Source of the DNA: Thelonectria olida
Taxonomy: Eukaryota; Ascomycota; Sordariomycetes; Hypocreales; Nectriaceae
Direction of reading: 5' to 3'
DNA length: 64,000 nucleotides
Assembly (NCBI GenBank): GCA_020736575.1
Contig: JAGPYM010000060.1
Location: forward strand, 62,001-126,000
The stretch's first letter is position 1. Each line of letters starts with the position of its first letter. The position numbers and the translations under genes were made by a program. Shown here piece after piece: positions 44,637 through 55,120 of the stretch. Below the pieces are notes generated by a model. That model was not told the origin of the DNA, made no database searches, and saw nothing but the letters and a program-made list of their open reading frames with translations.

Positions 44637-46574
44637 ATGGAACCCACAGCCATCTTTGCGATCGGCTTTTGCGCCTCGTTTCTTGCCGTGTTCCTGCTCG
44701 CGCACCTAGTACCACACCTGAGGCGCATTGCCGTGCGCGCCTGGGCGTTCGCGCTGAAGAACCTTCACTACCGCTACGCCGTGCGACGTCACGCGTGGTT
44801 CGGTCCCTTCACGATATCGTCTGCTCTCGCTCACCTCGTCTATGTTGGCGGCAACGTTGCCTGCCTGTGCTACAGCGGTCGTGCTGTCTCGTCCACCATC
44901 GCTTCTTGAGCCGCCGTCCTTTCCCTCATCAACATCGTCCCGCTGTTTCTTGCTCCTCATCTGAGTTTTCTGGCTGACCTTTTCGGCGTGCTGTTGACGA
45001 CGTATCGACAAGTCCACCGCTCTTGCGGCCTCGTATCGGCGAGTCTCTTGCTCGCTCACGCCCTGACAGCGATGCGGACCCGCTCAGTTCCGCTCGACAC
45101 ATGGTCGTTATCGTGTGCCATCACGGTACGATGCTCCCTTTCCCCGCGCAGCGCATCGCAGGCGTGCGCACCAGTCTCGACATCGTCTGTTGGTTGGTTG
45201 GTGCTGTAGAGCGTTTTGGCTGTTGGCTGACGTTGTCGGCTGGTGCGTGCCGTAGGGTGCTTCAGCCCTCGTCCTCCTCGTAGTGCTCTCGATCCCCTCG
45301 CTGCGCAGACGCTCGTACGAGCTCTTCCTTCGCCTCCACCAACTGCTAGCCGTCGTTTTTGCCGCCTCCGCCATCTACCACGTCTTCTCTGTTTCCGATC
45401 TGTATCGGCGCCCCGTGTACATCTTCGGGGGCATCTGCGGCCTTTCTCTACTCACGCAAGCGTCCCTTTTGCTGTACCGCAACTATGTTCACGGGAAACC
45501 GTGGCCGCGCATCCAGGTCGAGTACGACAACGACACCCTCCGAGCCACCCTCCGCCTCCCGCGCCCGGTGCGCGTAGATGCGGGCCAGTACATCAACCTA
45601 TGGGTCCCCTCGCGGGCGTGGCTGTCCAGCCACCCTTTCACGGTGACGTCCTGGTCGCCTGTTGCGCAGGACAGCATAGATCTGATCATCGAGCCGCGAA
45701 GGGGCTTCACGAACAAGCTGAGGCAGCTTTCGCAGTACGGCCAGAACCAGTACCTTGCTTTCTTCAGCGGGCCCCACGGCACCACGTTACCTGTCCTTGA
45801 GTACCAGACTGTCATCCTGGTGGCGACTAATTTCGGCCTCGTCTGGATGCGCCCCTACATCAAAAAGCTCTTCAACGACTACGAGCTCGGGAACAGATTC
45901 CGGAGGCGTGTCCGGCTAGTGTGGCACCTCGACCTGCAAGGTAAGCCCACCCGTCTTCGTTAATGTGCCCGTTGACGGATGTGCGTGCTGATTGGTAGAG
46001 ACCGAGACGGCCTTGTGGCGCTGGTCCGACCACTGATCGACGACATTCTAGAAAACGCCGCGCAGAACAACTATGTAAGCTCGGCCGCCCTGTTTGGACT
46101 CACCCGCTGAGCTCTGTTTGCAGAATCTGTGCGTCTCCATCTACTGCCCCTATTGGGAAACCCAGGCCTTGGGCGACCACGACCGTCTTTTCGTCTATAA
46201 AGATGCGCCCGACGTTAAGGAAATCATCCAATCGGAGCATTTCGGACACTTCAGGACCACTCTCCAGCAACTTCCCGGGGATGAACTAGATGACGAGAAG
46301 AACAGCGCCGACTCCTCCGATGGGACGGCAGCAGACTTGCCATCCAGGGATGCCAGACTTGCTGGAGATGTGCAGCGGCAGATCAGACGAGCAAACGGGA
46401 GAGGCTTGGTTCTCGGTATGCTTCTCGATAGCATCCGGCAATGTTTGGTTTCGATTACTGACTCGATGTGCAGTGTCCAGTACCGATGCAATGAGGAAGG
46501 CGTTGCGTGAGACGATTCGTGATTACGTTGGTGATGGGTTCACGTTACGGGAACTAGAATACCAGGCAAAGTGA
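44637..46574 (+). pseudogene. Ferric reductase (FRE/NOX-like), in-frame stop in transmembrane domain
   Basis: Exons 44637-45125, 45256-45940, 46001-46074, 46124-46415 and 46474-46574 join in phase. The N-terminus has hydrophobic helices, histidine pairs for haem (HRSCGLVSASLLLAHALT; LHQLLAVVFAASAIYH), the FAD-binding SHPFTVTSW and the NAD(P)H-side GPHG motif. The enzyme would reduce extracellular ferric iron at the plasma membrane. A TGA at 44907-44909 interrupts the first exon, yet similarity continues in the same frame (LSLINIVPLFLAPHLSFLAD), so it reads as a nonsense mutation, possibly CGA to TGA. All five splice junctions remain sound, suggesting recent loss. The start may instead be ATG 44532. 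It follows the NLR on the same strand. Confidence 0.85.
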
Positions 46575-46998
46575 AATGCGTTGACCCTTTTCACCCTCTA
46601 CTTTTTTCTGCCCTTCTGCATTTTCTGCCCTCATACCATGCGCTCGTATGTGAGATCTAATCTAAGCCATGATTGCCCCATGCACAGCATGGTGCAGCTA
46701 CTGTAGATATATTCTAAACAATACTCTATCACCCCTACATCCCGTAGGGCCGTAGCCTTAGCATAGAGATTTCTCGCTCAACAGAAAGGAAAAGAAAATA
46801 TACACACGCACATCTGAGCAGAATATTCAAGTTCAACGAAATAATCGTCCGCCGACCGCGATGAGGTCGCAAAGCACTCGATTCGAGTTTTGGATAAATA
46901 CATAACTTCACGCCAACAGCGCGCCCAGTTTTATCTATCTACGTTGGCCGTGCCAGTGATTGCAAAACGTGACCCGACAGCATGCAACCTCCTACCTC

Positions 46999-47598
46999 CT
47001 AATTCTGGAATCCGTCTCCACGCTCTCGCAAAGCCGGGTGGATACTCAGGTCATCAAACGCAATGGGGGGACTGAACACCTGAGATCCGTCGGACCGGCG
47101 TCGCGGAAATGGCTGGCGATGATGGCAGCAACACCAGGTCTGATTCTGCGTTGCGATGGCGAAGCTCGACTCAATTCGTAGATCGGTCAGCACCCGAACG
47201 AGATTGTCGACGGCGGGGCCGATTCGCTCCAGCGAGCTCAGGAGCGGATTCGCCGAATCCACCGACGACGCAGCTTCGGTTTCCTGCACGCTGAGACCAC
47301 GGGTGTTAGTGATTGCTTCCTGAGCCCTCCGCAACCTGGTGAGGTCGACACACTCTTCTCCCTGAGAATCGGGAACGACGAAGCCGTCCATCGTGTCGAT
47401 GGCCTCGCTGCTCTCTGTGCTGTAGGAGCTGTCAGAGCTTCCGAGATCGTCAGAGTCGTCATCTGCAGATCGTCCACCTTTGTCAACAGCAGCGCGGCAC
47501 CCACGACAACCAACCAGATACTCACCGGAATCGGGCTGCACTGGCACAAGAGGCTTTCTGCCGCGGGTAGATCGGTCAGCCAGCCTCCTGTACGACAT
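46999..47598 (-). CDS. Hypothetical acidic Ser-rich protein, 199 residues
   Basis: Start ATG 47598. A basic N-terminus (RSTRGRKPLVP) is followed by a small CRGCRAA motif, a long Asp/Ser-rich acidic stretch (DDDSDDLGSSDSSYSTESSE), then a helical segment (LLSSLERIGPAVDNLVRVLT) and a Cys/His-rich tail. No domain is recognised. It is one of three same-strand small genes (47-49.6 kb) with similar style. Introns cannot be excluded near the 3' end. Confidence 0.45.
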   Translation of the reverse strand: MSYRRLADRSTRGRKPLVPVQPDSGEYLVGCRGCRAAVDKGGRSADDDSDDLGSSDSSYSTESSEAIDTMDGFVVPDSQGEECVDLTRLRRAQEAITNTRGLSVQETEAASSVDSANPLLSSLERIGPAVDNLVRVLTDLRIESSFAIATQNQTWCCCHHRQPFPRRRSDGSQVFSPPIAFDDLSIHPALRERGDGFQN

Positions 47599-48364
47599 GA
47601 TAACGTGTATGTATGCGTTGGCGACGAATGTTCCAGAACGCAGGCTGGCGCATCTGGTTTATAGGCCCGTGACGCCCGTGCCATTGGTTCACCAGCAAAG
47701 GCAAAATTCGGCCTTCCACGGAGGCAGGGTCTGAAACGTCCCAACAAGCCAGATGCTGCTGTTGTACGTGGGCTCTTCGCGTCCATTTTTGTCTTTTCGT
47801 GCTCCTCGCGGCTCCGCCAAGGGCGTTCAAAACCTAACCTTGCGTCTAACAGAGATGATTGAACGCTCCAGGGTAAGTCCCAAGGAGCTAAAGAGGCTCG
47901 ACCTGTACAGTACAATATGCAACCTTTATTGGTGACCTCACGCAGTCGAGAGGGACAGAGTGTATGTGGCTTGGCCGTAACGGGTCACCTGTCGCTGTGG
48001 TCTTATGCGTGGGAGATGACGAGCTACTTGCAAGGCGAGCAATTGACTCCCGTGAGACAGTTGCACGAGGGAAGAACCCCTCCGAGGCGGGGCAGCCTAT
48101 TCTGTAGTGTGGTCGTCACGTGAGGCAACCCCAATAAAACTAACCCCTGTTGTCTTCACATCTCAATTGCATGATGGGTGTGATACAGAAAACAGCACCG
48201 TACGGACGGTAACCTGTCTGAGTTGTGCGCAGCTCATGGCGATACGGACGAAATGCGCGGTTACAGTACGGTGCCCGGGGTTTCCTGCCTTGTGGAGGTT
48301 GGGTTGTTTGTTCCCCAGCAAGCGTATCTAAACTACTGTAGCGACCAGTTTCAAGACGACATCC
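47599..48364. other. Intergenic stretch
   Basis: No gene recognised; presumably the promoter of the preceding minus-strand gene. Confidence 0.35.
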
Positions 48365-48856
48365 TCAACACCACGATCGACAATCGCTCGGACACCCACC
48401 GGACAGCGACGAGCGAGTCTTGTCATTTTCCACGATCCCGGAGATTTCGCCGAACCCTTCGCGCGGCTGCAGATCCGTCCTCACGAACCCCATCGCCCGG
48501 TCTCTTTTCCGTTCTTCCTGGGCGAGGGATCGTTTTATCTCCACGTCGCACCGCTGCGCGGCTGAGCAGAGCGCTTCAGAGTGGAACAGTATCCGAGGTG
48601 TGAGGGGTATCAACACGTCCTGGATCAAGCGGTTGTAGTAGTCGAGCTCGCACCTCAGCCGACGAATATCCTCGTTCAAGGCGCTGATGTGGTCTTCGGT
48701 CGAGACGCTGCCCTTCTCAGCTTGCATTTCATCTTCCATGCAGTCGAACGCGCTCGTCGTGCCGCCGAGATCCCGGATGTCTCGGTCGATCTGTTGGCAG
48801 GGTGGGGGCTTGTCGAAGCATCGTGAGATGCGAGCTCTCCAGCCTTTAGTATCCAT
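48365..48856 (-). CDS. Hypothetical coiled-coil protein, 163 residues
   Basis: Start ATG 48856. The centre is a charged amphipathic helix (ISALNEDIRRLRCELDYYN) followed by a second helix (AQRCDVEIKRSLAQEERKR), suggesting a coiled coil. There is no signal peptide or recognised domain. Comparable short helical proteins lie at 49062 and 52763. Confidence 0.45.
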   Translation of the reverse strand: MDTKGWRARISRCFDKPPPCQQIDRDIRDLGGTTSAFDCMEDEMQAEKGSVSTEDHISALNEDIRRLRCELDYYNRLIQDVLIPLTPRILFHSEALCSAAQRCDVEIKRSLAQEERKRDRAMGFVRTDLQPREGFGEISGIVENDKTRSSLSGGCPSDCRSWC

Positions 48857-49061
48857 TGCTTCGTGATCCCGAAAGGGGTTGACGACACAGTGTATAGATC
48901 AAGGCCGGCCTTCACGCGATGGGGGAACACGCACATGCATATATCAAACAACACACAAAGCGGCACGGGAGATAAAACTGAACAGTGCAGAGCCAGAATG
49001 TTACTGCTTAGAAATTGGTCATAAACTGGCCGAGCTACAGTATGTACACCTCGCCAGCTTC

Positions 49062-49589
49062 CTACTCATCTCGCATTCCCGTGTGAGGCTGGTCGCTCAG
49101 GCTCCGGTGGTGCTCTTTCTTGACCATGTCCCCGTCCCCCACGCTTGGTGCATCCCCATCGGTGGACTCTGCGGTTCCCAGCAGGATCTGGGTGGAAAAG
49201 CTCCCTATCGAGGCTGACGGGAGGGCGAAGGCCGGCGACGACGACGACAGCGTCGATTCTTGCGAGAACATCGTGTTGATATGCAGCTCTCGTGGCGGCA
49301 CCGCCGCAAGCTGCGTTTGGTAGCGAGCCAGCTCGCTCCGCAAAGTCTCGATCAGGCCTTTTTGAGCGTCGATGGTTCGTTGCTGCGTGTCGAGAAGGGC
49401 GACTGACTGGGTGTGCCTGGCATCCAGCTCTTGCCGCTGGCACTGGAAACGATGAATCTCGAAGTCGCGGCATTCGACGCAGGACCTCAGGTACTGGTTG
49501 GTGGCTTCGTAGTCGCGCATCATGGCCACCACCCACGGCACCGAGTGAGGGCTGAGTCCGGTAGCGGGGAGGAGTGTTCTGTTTGCCAT
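49062..49589 (-). CDS. Hypothetical coiled-coil protein, 175 residues
   Basis: Start ATG 49589. The N-terminal half has a short Cys pair (SCVECRDFEIHRF) and then a long heptad-rich helix (DAQKGLIETLRSELARYQTQ). The C-terminal half is Ser-rich and probably disordered. No family recognised. Open over its whole length. Confidence 0.45.
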   Translation of the reverse strand: MANRTLLPATGLSPHSVPWVVAMMRDYEATNQYLRSCVECRDFEIHRFQCQRQELDARHTQSVALLDTQQRTIDAQKGLIETLRSELARYQTQLAAVPPRELHINTMFSQESTLSSSSPAFALPSASIGSFSTQILLGTAESTDGDAPSVGDGDMVKKEHHRSLSDQPHTGMRDE

Positions 49590-50227
49590 CGTAAGGCAGC
49601 CAGCTGCAGGGTGTACGTTCTGTAGCTTGAATTGATATCGATAACTTGGCTATAGCGCAGGTATATGTAGCGGTAGTGCACGGATCCGCAGAGACTCGGC
49701 CGAGTCGAAAGGAATGCATTACTGGCCCTGCCCAGGTTTGGGTGTATTGGGCTGTCCTCAAGGGGCTGTCCTTGAGGGACTGCCGTTCAGGCGTGGCATT
49801 ATACTGGCAATATCGTACGTACCGACGATGCGTACAGTAGTACAGTATCGTACTGTATATAAAGAGACCGGCGTGACGAGTACATATGTACTTCATCCAT
49901 TTTACAACGTTAAATTATGTACTGACGCTGAGCATACATAATGACCAAGTCATAATCGGCCAATCGACCATAGTATGACCCCGCGTCAACCGCGGCCGGA
50001 AGCTGCCGCGTGTCACCTTGGTGAGGGATCTGTTCTCGCGCTTACAGTCTTCTCATTCCAAATGGCATATGTAATAACACGCTTTCTGGTCAAAGATCCT
50101 AAACATGCCTGGGGGGTATCTGGCGGCAGTTCATTATGGGCCACTAAATAAAGATATAAATCTCTACAATCGCTACTGTATCGCATCACACCATGGGTTA
50201 ATTGTATGCTCCGGCCTGTGATCAAAC
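49590..50227. other. Intergenic stretch with a MITE-1 end relic
   Basis: Contains TTAAATTATGTACTGACGCTGAGC at 49911-49934 (gap included), close to the right end of MITE family 1. No gene seen. Confidence 0.3.
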
Positions 50228-50973
50228 ATGACTACCGAGCGCCTTCCTCCGGAGCTACAACTGCAAGTAGGCGAATACCTCGACCCTCTTACATTGTCGA
50301 ACGCTGTTGAGGCAGGACTTAGAGTGAATAAACCCCTCTTCGATCGTGCTCGGCATGCGGGTATATGGTCTAGCATTATATCAGCTGATGACTTTTCATA
50401 CCTGAGGCACATTCTTGAGGACGGTGGGAACGTCTTCTTAGTAGGCTTTGATCTTATCCACTTATTCCAAAATTATCCTCAACAATCAGCCGAAAGGCCC
50501 CATCTGAACCTTTTAATTGGCTGTTTATCAGGCCCTCGGAAAATTGTTATGGATGCTTCAAAGTTATTGAGAGATACGAAATCTCAAATCGGGGTCTTGC
50601 CTATAATGGAACTCCAAGGTAAAAACATAACCCTCCATGTGCTAGAAGAGGATCAGGAGGAGTATTGCTTTACAACCTAGACATGTTTGTCAATCGGCCA
50701 GATCTCTGTACAAAGGTCTTATATTTCCGGGACGAAGAGTCGGGACTTCGCGATATGGAGCTGGACTATGTTTGGCACCATCGCTCTGCGCCATCGCGGT
50801 TTCATTATCGATTAGTCTTACCTCCATCTCTTTTCGGCCGGGACTATCAGGGCCGATTTGCCATAGACTTTCAGCAGGAGGCTGGCTTGGCTCGAAATGA
50901 GCCTAGGGGGTTTCCTTGGCATGAGTCCACTCGCAAGGTTCGTCGAATTCCAAAATGGAGCGCAAAAAGATGA
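50228..50973 (+). pseudogene. F-box-like protein, frameshifted
   Basis: The first frame begins MTTERLPPELQLQVGEYLDP, an F-box-like start, and runs to TAG 50678-50680. The second frame continues without a usable intron from about 50665 (FVNRPDLCTKVLYFRDEESG) to 50973 with a basic C-terminus. Join of the two by a single indel near 50660 gives about 247 residues. Either decay or an assembly indel. Confidence 0.5.
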
Positions 50974-52762
50974 TGTATGGAGTCTGTGCCATCAATGTGT
51001 CGGTATGAGGTAGCTATGTATAAAAAGCAATATCGTCTTGAAGTTGTACTCTATGTGTGTGTCTAGCTTTTTAAAGGGATTACTTAAAGAGGGGCCGATT
51101 TCGCTCCTCATTATACATACCAGTCTACTTAATGCTAAAGCCTCTTCTCTGACTTTTCCATTTCCTCTCCTCATGCTTACTACATTTCACCTGGCAGCTG
51201 CAGTCCTTGCCCCGCTTCTCTAGCATCATACTCTCTTCTTCCGGCTCTGCAGCTTTTCTAAATTTCGTCTAATGTTGAGACTCTGGTTTAGCCCGTAATT
51301 CCTAAAACAAATAATTAGTGGTAAACCTGCTCAGCTCACACCTGTAAACTCGTATTCTCTCAACTCTCTCGAAACCAGTCTCTTATCACAATGCATGAAC
51401 TCTCGCTGCATCCCTCTCCCTGTAGCTGCACCTCTGCAACTAGTCTCCCGAAGTCATGATGTTACGGGAGGGCAACTACCTTACCACACACCTGCCTAAC
51501 TACAAGCTGTCCGCTTCCGTTTCCGTTTCCACAAGCAGTGGCCCACTCTCTCCTTGTCAACCACTCGAAACCCAAAAAGAACGCTGGCGGTGATATGTCC
51601 ATGGCCGTCATCGTCCAACCCGACTGTCCATCGGGGTTTGCCTACCCCGACAAGCATCACATCAAAGGCCTCAACGCAGAGACCATTGCCAGAGTCTGCA
51701 TACCCCTGCCATCATGGATAATGGCTACAGAATACATAACCCTTCAGTCGGACCCCAACAACTTGCATCTTCCTCAGCGTGAATTTATCTATCTACAACT
51801 AACAAGTCGATCCATCCGATTGGGCGAATGGGTGGTTCCTCATGAACGGTCGCGTTCGTCCTGATGCCTTGACTTGGGAAATCGAACAGGACGATGGCTC
51901 TGAGTCTGAACAGGATATCTTTGTGGAATGTAACATTCCGGCTTTGATCATCCGCGACCAAAGCTATGTACAGCACAGAGAACAATAACGTTCTCAATTA
52001 GGACTCCGCAACCCTAAACCACCAACTAAAAGACAGAGCGGACGCCAGGAAATTCAGACCTTAATTGAACAATTTAAATCCACCTATGCCCATGGCCATC
52101 ATTTCTTCCTGTAAGCACTCGACCGCACGACTCAGTGCTTTCTTTCCTCCATAGCAAGCACCGCTCTCAAGATGCTGTGCTAACCCGCTCACAGTCGAGA
52201 AGTGTTTTAGAGCCGTCGCGTTGTTGCACTGCCCATCAAGGAACGTGGGCAATGGAATAGTATCTCATTCGGCGCTTGTTGGGGTAAGAATATGAATATC
52301 TGAGCGTGGACGCTTGATGAAATGTTGCTGATCTGAAGGTTGGAAATATCCAATATGTGCTGGAGATGTAATTGCAGCGTGATAAGCTAGCTAAACTAAG
52401 AATCTCAAGAATAAAGCTCAAATATTCAATTCGTAGTTTTTATAGCAACAAGTCTAGACTCTACGACGCAATCCTCTGCAACGGCTACAGGATCGGTCAG
52501 CGATATATGTCCACTGCGAATCCAAATTCATCGTACTATTACAATTCTCCAACAATCTCTGCGCCCATGGCGACTCACCTCAAATTCTCGGCTATACACA
52601 ATCAAACGTATATGAGTATATTGGACTATACATACATGTACAGCACTGTACAGTACAGCATGCTCATGCTGACGACACTTGACAAGAGATAGTCTGGGTC
52701 GGAAACGGCCCATGCAACGGCGTTGCTCTATCCGACACGCACGGCCAGATATGGTGGCTGAG
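50974..52762. other. Gene-poor stretch
   Basis: About 1.8 kb. A frame at 51538-51861 continues with frame changes to about 52000 (DALTWEIEQDDGSESEQDIF) and may be a relic, but no family could be given. Confidence 0.3.
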
Positions 52763-53065
52763 CTAGATTGCTACGCAGTTCGCCTTCCATTTGCACTGCT
52801 CGTGCAGAATCCGGCCTTCTGCGTCTCCGTGCAGCTGTAGCAGCCGATTGGCCATGTCAGACGATCTCGCCATGAGCTGACGAGCCGACTGCCAGAGGCG
52901 GCGCTTCGAGTCCAGTTCTGTCCTGAGTGCGTCGCGTTCCTCGACCAGAGCCTGAGCGGTGTAGCCTCGCTGGGATCTCGTCTGCTCCGAAAGCCGGTGC
53001 AGGAGATCCTGCAGCTGGAAAGAGTCGGAGTAGACACTGGACGCTGGTCTCGGAGGCTCGTCCAT
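52763..53065 (-). CDS. Small coiled-coil protein, 100 residues
   Basis: Start ATG 53065. Nearly the whole protein is a heptad-rich helix (LQDLLHRLSEQTRSQRGYTA, then LVEERDALRTELDSKRRLW). Its start is 133 bp from the divergent start of the pseudokinase gene, so they may share a promoter. No known family. Confidence 0.5.
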   Translation of the reverse strand: MDEPPRPASSVYSDSFQLQDLLHRLSEQTRSQRGYTAQALVEERDALRTELDSKRRLWQSARQLMARSSDMANRLLQLHGDAEGRILHEQCKWKANCVAI

Positions 53066-53198
53066 TTGTGGCCGCTGCTGGTCTCTCTACTCACGATCGC
53101 AGTCGGGGACGCGGCACTTTAAGTACTCGCCTCCACAAGCCGGTGCGAAGGGAGCCGCCGCAGCCGCAGCAGCATGAGCATGTTCGAGTTGCATTCCC

Positions 53199-54168
53199 AT
53201 GGCAATCATCCGCATTTGGAGGTCGCTGTACGGTACCAAGATGCATCTCCGACGCAAGCCTGCTTTCTATCGTCGCCCCGGCAGCCCGATCCCGGCCAAG
53301 ACGTTCCTGCCCGTCCACCTCAACCGCCATCCAGATTGTGACTACGAACCGATAGGCCACCACGGCACAGCGTGGACGGGGAAGCACCGAAGAAGCCGCC
53401 AGCTGGTCGTGGTCAAGGAAGTGACCCACGCGAGGCTGGCCGACTTCAGCCATTTCGCGGGGGTCGCACACGTCAACGTGGCCCGCCAGCTCGGCATCTA
53501 CCACGTGAGGTCGCAGGCGTACCTGGCCTACGAGTACGTGGATCTCGACGTGCTCGAGGCTCTACCACTTTCGCAAGAGGAGATTTCGGCCGTCGTGTCG
53601 CAGGTGAGCGCGCGTCCGATTCCGAGCGCTTCGGGGTGAGGGGAGTTGAGGGGAGGGAGGGGAGGGGGTGAGAGCAGACAGCTGACTAGGGAAGAGATGA
53701 TGGTGGCAATCGATTACCTCCGCAAGCGACTCTTCACGTTCCGCATCGACGCCGTCCGCGTTACTGCCGGTGGCGTCGTTAAGATCGGTAGGACCCTGGG
53801 GCGAATCGTCGGCGCCGTGGCTCACTCACATTATTGTCTAGTCCCCGATTGGAGCTTCGAGCCGACTGCCGATCCTGGGATCCGGGAAGCCAACGACGCG
53901 TACTTGGCTGCCGACCTGGAGACGTTTATGACGACCATGGAGCCCAACGAACGTCGCTGGACACGGCATGCATTAGGCTTCCTGGGCGAGTTGGGGTCAG
54001 GTCGTCTGCCTTTAACGGTGAGTGGTTGATGGAGCGGGTGAGAGTGCGCAGCTGACGGCGTCGTAGCATCCGTATTTGAATCGAGCAAGCAGCCAATCAA
54101 GACTACGAGAGGCTGCTAGGTTCTCTGTCCAGAGAAGACTTGCTGGAGATTATGGAACGAAATCTTGA
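53199..54168 (+). CDS. Protein-kinase-like protein lacking catalytic motifs (pseudokinase)
   Basis: Four exons (53199-53603, 53697-53787, 53842-54017, 54067-54168) join cleanly to 257 residues. The order follows a kinase fold: VVVKEV (beta-3 Lys), HVNVARQLGIYHVRSQAYLA (beta-4/5), YEYVDLDVLEALPLSQEEIS (hinge and alpha-D/E), then AIDYLRKRLFTFRIDAVRVT where the HRD catalytic loop should be, and VVKIG in place of the DFG region; it ends LTHPYLNRA like the 'HPFL' end of kinases. The HRD Asp and the DFG motif are absent, so it should not phosphorylate. Short kinase-like genes of this type are expanded in accessory regions of some filamentous fungi. A scaffold or decoy role is inference. The first intron is strongly G-rich. 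Confidence 0.65.
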
Positions 54169-54474
54169 TGCGCGTTTGTCTGCTGGCGCTCGACGTCGGG
54201 GTGCTGAGCGATGCCGTGACAATGGTTTCGACGGGTCGAAGGAGGTGAATCAGGTATACATTAGATATACCATGTACAAATCATATTGCAACAAATGTAC
54301 TTGTGTCCAACCCACAGCCAGTATTAACAATGTCGCTGATGAGCGGAGTGGAGAAGATCCGAGTTGGAAGTGGCTCTCGCCTAGGCTTCTATAAATGCCT
54401 TCGCGCCCACGATCGATGAATATTGGTGGCATATACTCCTTCTTTACCGCTCATTGTGTTGCAGCTGGCCTGCT

Positions 54475-54610
54475 CAACAGTTGGTTTCTTTTGCTGCTTC
54501 TCCCTTCTTTCTGCTCCTCTTGCCTGCTCCCATTTCCTTCTTTTTGTCCCTCCTTTCCCCCTTATTTTACGCTTTTTTTCCCCCTCATCAATCCTATTTT
54601 TCTTTCTTGA
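54475..54610 (+). promoter_or_regulatory. Polypyrimidine tract upstream of the chromodomain gene
   Basis: About 135 bp of almost pure C/T sequence (CTCCCTTCTTTCTGCTCCTC and similar) ends directly before ATG 54617. CT-rich tracts next to transcription start sites are characteristic of strongly expressed fungal promoters. Confidence 0.5.
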
Positions 54611-54616
54611 TTCCGC

Positions 54617-55120
54617 ATGTTCTCTCAAGGCGGCTCTGCAGGTGATTCCAGTTCACCAACATCTAGAATGGAGCTGGTGGCGCCCCAGTCCTGGCTTCGA
54701 GGCGCCCCGGTACGGACAACCTGGTCATCCGATGTCGTCGTGAAGCAGGTCTTGGTCACTTTGAGGAGTGCGAAGCGGATGTTTCACGGGATAATAGCAT
54801 CCAATCTAGACTCGGGTCCGTGGGACTGGCCTCGTTCCGATTGTCCTATGTGGGTCGTCGACGGCGGCAACGGCCTCAGCGTATGGCAGGAGTGCCGGCA
54901 GCGCCCGCGTCTCGGCGACGAGGGGCCGGAGCTGAAGGCCAGGGAGGTGGTCGGACACTACGAGTCCAGGAGCGGGAGCGTGTACCTGGCAGTTCGGTGG
55001 GAGGGTTACGAAGGTCCCACGTGGGAGCTCGAATCGCAACCTGCCAGCCCTGGCTCGCCGCTAGACGCCAGATGGACACTACCCGTCGATGTCTGCGAAG
55101 ACCGCGGGCCAAGGTACTGA
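54617..55120 (+). CDS. Chromodomain-like protein, 167 residues
   Basis: Residues about 113-150 read ELKAREVVGHYESRSGSVYL then AVRWEGYEGPTWELESQ, the chromodomain pattern (aromatic residues at the start, after the second strand, and in 'W-x-GY...TWE'). The remainder has no known domain. Chromodomains read methylated histone tails or occur in LTR integrases; the absence of any integrase residues favours a free-standing protein. No intron is needed. The protein may bind chromatin; this is inferred from the domain only. Confidence 0.65.
   Translation: MFSQGGSAGDSSSPTSRMELVAPQSWLRGAPVRTTWSSDVVVKQVLVTLRSAKRMFHGIIASNLDSGPWDWPRSDCPMWVVDGGNGLSVWQECRQRPRLGDEGPELKAREVVGHYESRSGSVYLAVRWEGYEGPTWELESQPASPGSPLDARWTLPVDVCEDRGPRY

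Noticed and set aside
54617..55120. Chromodomain as part of a chromovirus-type retrotransposon integrase
   Set aside because: No integrase, reverse transcriptase or LTR was seen around it, and the protein has its own start and stop.
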